Origin: Plutella xylostella
Lineage: Eukaryota; Arthropoda; Insecta; Lepidoptera; Plutellidae
NCBI RefSeq assembly: GCF_932276165.1
Contig: NC_063984.1
Location: 751,501-815,500 of the forward strand
DNA: 64,000 nt
Direction: 5' to 3'
How positions within the stretch are numbered: position 1 is the first letter of the stretch; every line of letters begins with the position of its first letter. Position numbers and translations under genes: made by a program. Shown here piece by piece: positions 36,243-48,200 of the stretch. The notes under the pieces were generated by a model, which saw only the letters and a program-made list of their open reading frames with translations, was not told the origin of the DNA and searched no databases.

Positions 36243-39200
36243 ATGTCGTCTGAGCCCCCTACAATAGAAGTGGAATTTATAAACGAGGACAAATCTTGCA
36301 AGGTAAGCAGTGAAAAGTGAAAGGAATCAGTGTTATTGTGTAACAAATTGGACGCTAGCGGGCAGCGTCTTGTGTCTATCTGTGCAGGGGGAGGGCGGGG
36401 CAAACGCGGCCCCGACCGTGTGGGGCCCGCCAGGCCACACGCAGGAGGTTGTGACCGCGTCATAAGCAACTCCCTAGCCAAAAACATACATATCACAAAC
36501 ACCGTACTATCTTACAGTAGTTGTTGAAGACGTTGAATATCAGTTAATTTAATTGTTGAGACATGACAAATCGTAATATGAAACAATAGTCGCCATTTTA
36601 TGTTAGCTCGTAGTGCTCGTACTTAATAATAAAGTTTCGATTAGCTTCATTAACCTTTACAGTACATTCGGATCTACAAACAAGAACGTTTGAACCTATT
36701 AAAATTCCACAAATGTACACTCTGATACACTTATATGCGGACCATCTGCATAAAAATCAGTCACGCGATTTGAGGTGGGTGGATCAAAGGGCGGCAGCGG
36801 CCTTGCATGCGACGCGGCGACTCGGGGCACTCGTTAGGAAAAGGCGTGTCGGTGGTAGTAGTCCCAACTCCCAACTATGATGTAAATGTAATAAAGCTCA
36901 ACACCACAAGTATATAATAACTTTTGAAAACAATACCACGAGTTCACCAGTTTCTGATGCGTATATTTATACTTTTACTCACACACAGCACTTCCAAAAC
37001 ATAGACGACTGAATGATGAACGATTTTTCCAAAATAACGGAAACGAGAATGAATGTTAAAAATGTCACAAAATAATTAAATAATAGTTTTCCGGTTCCGG
37101 TGAAATGTCAATGTCAACAATTAATTCATTCATTCATGTTGGTAAACTAACGTTTTGTTTTGAATAGTTTTAATTATTTTTTTTCCTTTGCATTGATTAA
37201 GTTTCGGCACATTTGTTTCTTGTCTAATTAATATAGGTGTCTAGTGCTAGTGGATTGGGTTTACAACTACTCAATGGTTGTTGATAATTTTAAAATCGAA
37301 GTAAGTAAAGTTCACACGGTCTACATAAAATATATTTTAAGCATCAAACTAGGAAGTTTCAAACTTATTTTACTTTTCATGAAGCCTACCTGTGTGAAAT
37401 ATGCCGCGGTGGTGCAGTCGCTCTCTTCGATTACGATCGAAGCGAAGCGGCTGGTGCAATCTAGTACCAAGCACCATTGCATTAATGCACCTACCTTACT
37501 AACTAGTAGATATTTGGTGACTATACTGGCATTCCAACTTCTATTTTGCTTCTGTGCTTACACGATTTTCAACTCTAAATAGACAATAGTGAAGAAAGCT
37601 AATGAATGAGCTCATTAAACATTTAGATAAAACATTTTTAATTGGTCTGATTTCATGGGATTCAACTGGTTAATTTAAAACTGTGATATGGGTTTAAAAG
37701 TTCTTTTATTTAGTTATGGTAATCCAATGAAGCATTATTAAATGTGAATATAAAAGAATAAAATATTAATTCAATGAAACTATATTTATTTATTTATTTA
37801 ATACTTTATTGCTCAAATATAACATAAGTGTACAATAGGTGGACTTAATGCTATAGTGCTAAAGTTGATTGTGAAATGTCTGCAAAAATCATTTACTAAT
37901 TAGTTTATCACTATAATAGACACAGATACCAGTATTCTCTTCCTATAGCATCAAACCTACACAATATAAAACTTGCTTACTTTAAAAACAAGCTTTCAAT
38001 GAATGTTACATTAACTTGCGACTGACTTGTGAGTCCAATCACAAGTTCTCTCCTATCTCCCAATAACCATCCCACTATACTTTGTAAAATATAGCATGCA
38101 CCCTAATAAATAAATAAATATGTGGGGACATCTCACACACGGCTATCCGACCCCAAGCTAGGCAGAACCTGTGTTATGTGGTGTCGGACAGCTGATATAT
38201 CTACACAAATACATAGATAGATAGATACTAAATATAAATATCAACACCCAAGACCCGAGTACAAATATCTGTCCTTAAACAAATATCTGCCCCAGCCGGG
38301 AATCGAACCCGGGACCTTCGGCATAGCAGTCAGGGCCACTAACCACTACGCCATTCGACCGTCATGCAGCTGTCCAATCTATGCACATGTCAAAGGACTC
38401 ATAACATAAAATTTCACGTTCCCAGGACGGCTCCCAGTCCCCTCTGGCGCTCCTGGCGGCCACGTGCAGCCGGCTCGGCGCCTCCAGCATGGGGCCCGAC
38501 CTGCAGGACAAGGAGCAGCAGCAGCAGCAGCACTTTAGTAAGCCACTCAAGTTTCCTTTGTAACTGGTAGAGACATCATCATCATCAGCCTATCCACTGC
38601 AGGGTATCCAAAACATTTCCCTCTATAACTTTTTATTGCTTCGACTAGTTAGTTTAGGAGACAATCTTGAGACAGTGCCGTCTGTATGGTGTATATCTGT
38701 ATGGTGTGTACCAGTGTATCTTTTGGGATTCCTTCACAAATATCCACAGATGTTAGAAATGCACATTCTTTGAAGCTGACAATGCCATTACACTTATGTG
38801 TTGAGAACCGATCAATCACAATAGACAGGCCAACATAGCTTCAAATCAGATTCTGTACCGAAACCTAAAAAAATTAGAATATTATATTGACGTTTCCATC
38901 CATCAATTTCCAGGTCCACAACAACAGCAACAAGCCCAGCAACAGGCTCAACAACAAGCACAACAACAAGCTCAGCAACAAGCGCAACAACAACACCAAG
39001 CGCAGCAACAAGCTCAACACCAAGCGCAGCAGCAGCAGACTGCGCAATTAATACAGCAAGTGCAGGGCGACCCGGCCACGCTGGCTGCGATACAGCAACA
39101 GTATTTACAACAGACGCAGCAACCACAGCTCAGGGTTATCAGTTCTGCTGTTGTGCAACAGCTGAGGGCTCAGGGATTGACTGTAAGTAGGGTTGATTCT

Positions 39201-42200
39201 TTTATTTAGGTTTAATCGCAAAAACTAATGATTTTGTTTTCCTCTTTGATCTGGCTACAATTTCTGGCAATCTTTTTGTGATAGCATTCGCTAAATGCGA
39301 TTTATTGTATGCTTAAAACATTTAGTTTAACAGACTTGAGATAGAGGATATGTACCAAGATGCATTTTGTAGTGATATAATTGATGTTACTAACCTAAAC
39401 ATTGCATTTTCCAGGGAAATGAGTTGACAGCCGCCATCGCCAACGCGGCCAACACCGTGCCCAATGGCATCCAAGTACAACAACCACAGGTAATACTATT
39501 ATGATCTTTAACCAGAGTAAAAAGTGCCCATCACCATCAGCTTCTAATCGTCCACTGTTGGACATAGCCTCTGGCAAGGAACGCCACAACACTCTGTCCT
39601 CGGCCTTCCTTATCCTGCCACTTCTCATTGTATGTATATACAGATTTTATTTCGAGATTTCAGTTGATTTGTAAGTACGGTGGCCTGCGCCTAAAAGTAT
39701 ACAGGCGGAGTTTTTAAAATAGCGATCCCTGATGATGAAGGGACCAGCTACATCTGTTATAAATCCGGGGACGTGTTGTTCATTGACTTGGAAATGGGAC
39801 TTTTACTATTTAAAATTATTTTTCGAATCTGTTAAACCCACAAAGTTAAACTACTAAACCATCCCCATTCCATTTCCCAGGTGATATCCATGCAGCAGCT
39901 CCAGTCGCTACTAGGCGGCGGTGGCGGCGTGGTGAACGACGGCGGCGCCACCTACCAGCAGCAGCCGCTGCTGCAGATACACCCGCAGATGTTGCAGGTA
40001 CCTTCATTTACACTTATTGCACTTGAAATTATACAAGGTGTTGCTAAAAGGGTACACTAAGCCGAAACCTACATGTGCAGCGTGGTATATCTAAGCCCGA
40101 AAATAAAATCAGAATTTCAAAGTTCGCGAAAAAAAGTCATTCTTCATAGTAACCTCCTCCTTTTTTCGAAGTCGGTTAAAAAGTCACGTGATCAACATAA
40201 TTTCTATGGAAATAATTATTTTCGGGCTTAGAGCGTTCGGCATTGTATATGCTGCAAATGTAGGTTTCGGCTTATTATACCCTTTTTGTAACACCATGTA
40301 TAATTATCTTGTTTTACCAATGAAATGTGCAGACCGCCTCTCGAGATGGCCGTAAAGTTGCACATGACGCATTAAGTTGCAAGAGCTTGCTAAACAAAAG
40401 TCAAGTCAAGGCTGGAGAAAAAATCCCAAATCTTACTTTCTATGGCACTGGTCTGCCAGACCTACAGTCTCGACACTCTGTAGGATCCTCTCAATCTGTT
40501 ACATAGCTACAATAACGAAACTAACCTATCTTCATTTGTGTACCCTAGGGCGGCGGCGGCATGTACGGCGGCTGCGTGGTGGGCGGCGTGGGCGGCGTGG
40601 GCGGCATGCAGGCCGTCACCGTGGACGGGCAGGACGCGCTCTTCATACCCGCGCAGGCACAGGTATGTACAGGGTGTTGTCGGGAATACCTACAGGGTGT
40701 TGCAATGGGTGTTGGTGACTCAATGGGTTATTCTGAACCACTTAATTCTACGGCTTTTAAATGTTTTAATTGTAAATCTGTTTAGAGAAACATTTCACAC
40801 CAGAAAACGTATGAAGATGCAAAGCCAGCAAAATAGTTATATGCGATTCCAGCGCAAATAATTCGATTAAATAATATTTTATCGATACATACAAACAATC
40901 TCTATAATTCATGTATTTTTCATGTCCTGTATCATGTGTCAATGTATAAAATCCCTCCTCCCGGGAACGTTCCTTTCATTTTTTTTAAAATATCTAATCT
41001 CTCCATTCCAGAACTTCTCCGGCATGTCGCAAGTGTCGCTCGTGAACGGACAGCTGGTGCGCACGCCGGTCCTACCAGCCGGGTTTCTGCAGAACGTCAT
41101 GCACTTGCCAGGTAACTAACGACTTTATTGTTGCGGAGTAGAGTCGGAAATTACTGTGAGATGTTGCGTCGTCGGTAGGTTAAATACGGTTAATTATGGG
41201 ATCATGTCAGCATTTGAATTGAAAGTGGAAGCCCGTGCGTTAAGTTCGTAAGCATTCGAATAAGGTACTTATTAAATAGTTTTGCGCTCATAGCCTAAAG
41301 TGCGATGTTACTTGACGTGCACTTCACGTACCCCCTACTATTCAAATATAGGCAGCGCTGCAGAACTGTGATGTGAACCACTAATGTCATGTGGTGCTGT
41401 AGTGAATCGTTTCTAGTTTTTTTCTGTAACTTCATTCATTGTAGTTACTATAGTAGTTTTGGTGTAAGTACTATAAGATTATGTAAAATTTAAATTAGAT
41501 TGACTGTGTAGCATTGACGTTCTTAGATTGTGATTTTAATTTTTCTATTGTTCAAAATAGTCCTTTAGTTGCGCAAACTTTACGCACTCATTCAATCATA
41601 CATTCACAGCACTATACTATATGTAAACATAAAGTTTCAAAATACACTGTAGGTATGCTCTCAAGTTACGACACTGCAATCATTTATTAACAGACTCGAC
41701 TTCCATTAGTTAAATATATAAAACTTTCACAACGCTTGGGTTTGGCTAATGTTCTTCCTAGAATACTTTAAAAACAGTTAGTAGTTTAGTTTCACCATGA
41801 CTATTTGTCACCACTAATGCTGTCTTAATATGAGCGATTCTGAAACAATCAAACTTAAATTTAGTGCTTTATAAATAATAAAAAAAAACATCTTGAATGA
41901 ACAAAGTATTTATGTATTATTTGCTTCAGAATAGGCAAATCCAAATAATGAAAATATTAAAACGTGTGTTGCTGTAACATTACATTTGACAGATGTGATG
42001 AGATAAATTACAGACTTGACGTCTAGCTTGTTAAATCTAAGTCTATAGACAATAGACATGGTACCGTGAGGCAACTGTCAGATTTAAAGTGACCGCGATG
42101 GCCCTCTCCCTTACAATGTAAATACGTTAAATTATATGAAGCAATTTATTTTTAATGATTTATATTTATATAATTAAAAAAAATAAAATTATTGTAATAA

Positions 42201-45200
42201 AACAGCTTTAAAAATAGCTGCTTCATAATCAGATTCACTGCATAGTCACCATCATTAATTCACTCATTGCCTTTTAATAAATAGCGGAATGAAAGTTGAG
42301 GCAAAAAGATAAATGCACACAGAGTAACATCAAAGTGACTTAATTTCTAGAATAAACATCAATTTATAATTCCATCATTAATATACATTCATAATAATGA
42401 AGTCAGTATGCTTAATTATTGCCTCAGCTCTCATACCCTCACCCCACCTGTCTCTCATCTATCGACATCACTGTGTCCCTACCGCATGCCTTGCTTCCAC
42501 TACTGTAACTAATCTGTGGTTTTCCTTCTCAAGCCGAACAGCAGCAACCAACGGTTTCCATTCCCGGGACTAACATATCCTTCCCTCTAAGCGCTTTGAC
42601 CGGGGCTAACCAGCAGATGATTACCATCCCGGGCACGAATATATCCATCCCGGCGTCGTCAATACAAAACCTGCAGATTCCGTCGAGTCAAGGGACCAGT
42701 ATCTCGATACCGGCCTCGTCGATACAGAATATACAACTGCCGTCAAGCCAGACGATCACGATACCGACTAGTTCGAATATGGCGTCGAGTATACAGATAC
42801 AGAGCGGAGAGGGCAAGAGCAAGGAGGTGAAGAGCGAGGGCAGCCCGCCGCAAGGGCAAGGTGGGTCGGACTTCTTGCTGAACATTCTTTATTTGAATTT
42901 TTCTTTTCTTTTGTGGGGACAACGTTGGTGGCTAACCTCTTTGGTGGATATTTGAAATTTCGAATGTTTTTCTGTGTGAGGATGGTTCTTATTTTGAATT
43001 CTACGCTTGTTTATTTATTTTTACGCCGGCTCCATACGTTGGCCCCAACGCAGGTCCCAATGCTACTCGTCCAACGTATGGATCTAGAAAATTGCATTGG
43101 CCCCAACGTTGGGGCGAGTGTTGGTAGTTGGCCGGCTCGTGTCGGTTTTATCAAAGGAATCTGCGCCAACGCTGGCGGTCACGCCCACACGTTGGCGCTT
43201 TGCTCAGTGCTCTTGCAACATGCAACGAGTGCGGACGTCAAGCGAGAATGGATTTCTCATCCACAAAATCATCACCTTTATGGAAAAATTAAAAAGTTAC
43301 AAATTTTATTGAACTTAACAACAAGCACATCCAATAATATGAGATGAAACTCGAAAGGAACATAAAAATCAAAATGTATTAGCTGATGCATGGCGCAGCA
43401 TTCAACAGAAGATGGGCATGATCTTCTCAATTGAAGATTCAAAAAAGCGGGAATCATTAATGAGCACATATTTATCGCCTCAGAGCAGTTAAGATTTCTG
43501 TATCGGACATCTTTACGTTGGCCCTGCCGGGACACAACTAGTTTATTAGCCAACGTATGTACGCCTCACCCAATTTGCAGTCCAACGTTGGTACGAGCGT
43601 TGGGGCCAACGTATGGAGCCGGCCTTAAAGAGGATTATAGTGCCTGTTTCGTTTCCACAAAAGAAATCTTTCCCAAGCTGTGTTTCCTCTGTTTATTTGC
43701 CAGCATTTAACAACCTGCTTTTGATATTCACTTTTCACCTCATACGCACATCACTATAATTTGCAATTTTATAGACTAAGTGACATGGTTATTTTTGGTA
43801 TAAATTATATTTATTTCAGCTTTTTCATACCACATTAGTCTATAAACTTGACTAATTATTCTAATCATCGTAGCATTGGTTTAGTGTATTGCAGCACATA
43901 TTGTATTTGTTTCCACTTTGGTACACTGCCGTGTTACATCAGAATATTGTATTTTTACAAACATTACCTATATGACGTGTCGACAGCCGTTTCAGTTCAA
44001 TTAACGATTACAAAATAATAAAGGTTTCTATAAAAAATTGTGGTAACGACCGTTCGGTCTTTGTCGTTCTGTTCGGTTCTATAAATATGGAAATGTCTTA
44101 GACAAGTAAGGGTTCATTCAAACAGCATCCGTTTTACAGCACACGGTCAGTAATGTGTGCTTCGTCTTATAGAGTGACCTTCAGTGCCGAATAGACAACG
44201 TATACGATAAAACGAATCCTGTATGAATGACCCTTGACAACTATTCCTCCACTTCACAACATTATTTCCCCCCCAGGAGGCGGCGTGGCAGTGCGCGCGC
44301 CAGTCGGCGGCATGGGCGTGGCCGTGCAAGTACCCGTGTCCGCCAACGGACACACCATGTACCACACGCTCACCCTGCCGCTCTACCAGCAGGTATTGTG
44401 ACTTACTTCACACCAGTGTTACTGCCTCCCAGGCGGGGCGTGGCCGTGCAAGTACCCGTGTCCGCCAACGGACACACCATGTACCACACGCTCACCCTGC
44501 CGCTCTACCAGCAGGTATTGTGACTTACTTCACACCAGTGTTACTGCCTCCCAGGCGGGGCGTGGCCGTGCAAGTACCCGTGTCCGCCAACGGACACACC
44601 ATGTACCACACGCTCACCCTGCCGCTCTACCAGCAGGTATTGTGACTTACTTCACACCAGTGTTACTGCCTCCCAGGCGGGGCGTGGCCGTGCAAGTACC
44701 CGTGTCCGCCAACGGACACACCATGTACCACACGCTCACCCTGCCGCTCTACCAGCAGGTATTGTGACTTACTTCACACCAGTGTTACTGCCTCCCAGGC
44801 GGGGCGTGGCGGTGCAAGTACCCGTGTCCGCCAACGGACACACCATGTACCACACGCTCACCCTGCCGCTCTACCAGCAGGTATTGTGACTTACTTCACA
44901 CCAGTGTTACTGCCTCCCAGGCGGGGCGTGGCCGTGCAAGTACCCGTGTCCGCCAACGGACACACCATGTACCACACGCTCACCCTGCCGCTCTACCAGC
45001 AGGTATTGTGACTTACTTCACACCAGTGTTACTGCCTCCCAGGCGGGGCGTGGCGGTGCAAGTACCCGTGTCCGCCAACGGACACACCATGTACCACACG
45101 CTCACCCTGCCGCTCTACCAGCAGGTATTGTCAATATGTTTACAAAATGGCGGCCATTATATCGATTCTCTGCTCAGGAGGTTGTATTCTTCGATAGAAA

Positions 45201-48200
45201 TATTGATCAATATGGCGATCTTTTGAGTGTTTAATTTGTAAAGGAATGATATGATTTGGTCCCTGCCCAAATAGACGAATAGAGACGGAACCGCATAGCC
45301 CGCTAGGCTAACCAATAGCATCGATCGGTTTTAAACATATCACCCGCCCTTCACCCACCTGCAAGGGGATTTAAAAGTGTATCAGAAAACACCGTTCTTT
45401 TATCCCTAGTATAAGGCGTTGTTGCTAGCACTTAGCTTGGACACATGGTACAAGTAATACAAAAACCTGTTTTTTTCTTAATTTCAGATGCAAGCTCAAC
45501 CACAAGTGGCCAATGTACTGACTCCGTCCGGACAAATACAGCAGATACAGATAGCCTCTCTGGCGAACCTACAGGTAACTATAATTATTGTTTCATAAAT
45601 AACAACATGGTTTAATTTCTCCCGTTGATCTTTTGTGCAGAGACAGTCCAAGTTCGAATTGTTTGGAGGGTTACTGAAAATAAGCCTCTCTCAAAAAGCG
45701 TTTCAAAACTATCTATTTAAGGATGGGATAGACCTTTTTTCAACTACATAGAAAAAAGACTTACCACTATGAGTAGGAAGCACTGGAAAACTACGACCAA
45801 ACGAAGTACTTATCTACATATTATGACACCTGTATCAATTCTCAATCTTTGTTTGTTTATTCTTCCAGCAACAGGCGCAGGCGCCGTCTAGTCAAGCCCC
45901 CACCCCGGCCACCATCACTTTACAAGTAAGTCACTAAACTACTGTACCTTCATTACAAGATTACAACTAACACGGTAGCTGGTGCTTAATTTTGATATCT
46001 AACAAACGATTTTCCCTTTGTGAGATACCTTACCTGTGAAAAAATCAGCCCTATAAACGCGTAATACACTTCTGTAGCGTGTACAAAAGTGTCTACATGT
46101 TTATGCAACTGACTTTACTTGCCAGTAACTGCCAGTTTCAATATCTCTGTCTATCGATAGCTGATAGTTACTTTCTTACGATTTTGACAGAATGCAACTT
46201 TTTATGTGTCAAAATACCTGTCAGCTATCGATAGATAGAGTATTTAAAATGGCAGCAAAACCGATATCATCCAACTAAAATCCCCGCTACGCAACACTAA
46301 CCCTATTACCGCCCCTTACCCCACTAACAAGGGCTACCACACCCCTCTCGCTAACCCCCCCTACAATTTCCCCGCTGCACTCGGAAGGCGGTCTCGGCGC
46401 CCATACAGACGGACGCGCACATCGCGCCCGCGCCCCTGCAGCAGCTCACCGTCATACCCGCCGGCAACGACGTCAGGAACCTGGTGCAGGTGGGTGTCAG
46501 CTGTCAGCGTGACAGATGTCAGCGTGACGGCTGTCAGTGTGACAGCAACTGCTACTGTATATAGTACTGTGATTGTGGTATTGTGTATGTACTGTCCTTG
46601 TTTTGTAGCGCTGCTGTAGCAGTTTTTAGCAATTCTTTTATTTCCGTATTTTTGGACTTCTTATCTAGCTAGTAGAATGCTGTTAGTAGCTATTGATTTG
46701 ACAGCTGCCGCCGTATATTTATTTAGTTACTAATATTGTACAACATTACAGAAAAACTGATTCGTATATAGTTCTGTGATTGCGGTATATCGTCCGTCCT
46801 TGTTTTGTAGCTCCATAGCAGTTTTTAGCCATTCTTTTGTTGAAGTTGTAGTGGTGGTGTTACCTAGTTAGTCCCCGCTGTTTCCCCGCGGCACTCGGAA
46901 GGCGGTCTCGGCGCCCATACAGACGGACGCGCACATCGCGCCCGCGCCCCTGCAGCAGCTCACCGTCATACCCGCCGGCAACGACGTCAGGAACCTGGTG
47001 CAGGTGGGTGACGGCTGTCGGGGTGACAGCTATTGATCTGACAGCTCCCGCTGTGTAGGTATTGTACTGTGATTGTGGTATATCGTGTAATGTCCTTGTT
47101 TTGTAGCACCATGGTAGAATTTAGCATTTTTTTGTTTCCGTATTTTTGGACTTCTTATCTAGCTAGTAGAATGCTGTAGCTATTGATTTGACAGCTGCCG
47201 CCGTATATTTATTTAGTTACTAATATTGTACAACATTACAGAAAAACTAATTCGTATATAGTTCTGTGATTGTGGTATTTTGTGTTCTATCCTTGTTTTG
47301 TAGGACTATAGCAGTTTTTAGCCATTATTTTGTTGAAGTTGTAGTGGTCGTGTTACCTAGTTAGTCCCCGCTGTTTCCCCGCTGCACTCGGAAGGCGGTC
47401 TCGGCGCCCATACAGACGGACGCGCACATCGCGCCCGCGCCCCTGCAGCAGCTCACCGTCATACCCGCCGGCAACGACGTCAGGAACCTGGTGCAGGTGG
47501 GTGACAGCTGTCAGTGTGACAGATGTCAGTGTGACGGCCGCTGTCGAGTTTAGCTATTGATGAGAAGAGCTATTACGGGGCGCATTTAAGACGTGAGTTC
47601 TCCGTCGCGCTCGCTCTTGAGGCTGCGCGATGCAAAACTTATGTCACGTCTTAAATGCGCCCTGTGCTAATAGCCCTGATAGCTGCCACCGTATATAGTA
47701 CTGTGATTGTGGTATATTGTGTAATGTCTCGTTTTGTAGCGCTGTAGCAGTTTTTAACCATCCTTTTGTTGCAGTTGTAGTGGTCGTCTTATCTAGCTGG
47801 TAGAATGCTGTTAGCTGTTATAGTTGTTGTAGTATTGATAGTCAAATTTTCGAATCGATGCTGTACACAATTGATTTTGAAATTGTTTTAGCCCTGTCGG
47901 TGTACTATAATTTGTGGCTGTTATTTAATTATTTCAGTACCTATTTTATGTAGATAAAATTTTACTATTTACCACGCGTTTTTCACATTCATATTATAAT
48001 CATTTATTCTCTCACGTAAAACACGCCCCTTGTGTATAGATAAATCGGTTCGTACACGGCAAAGATTCCTTGATAACATTTTTATTTATTAATTATTGGT
48101 AAAGAAAAAATACAGTGTTTCTTAAACTAACTACAGTTAAAATAAATGGTTTAATTACAAAATCAATCATTTCTGCTTGTAAGTATTTCCCAAAGCCTTA

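Noticed and set aside
44227..44523. Arginine/histidine-rich frame across the 122-bp array
   Set aside because: Out of frame with the Sp coding sequence; it arises from the GC-rich exon copies.
44393..45124. CRISPR-like regularly spaced repeats
   Set aside because: The unit is continuous, with no unique spacers, and each unit is exon plus intron sequence in an animal gene.
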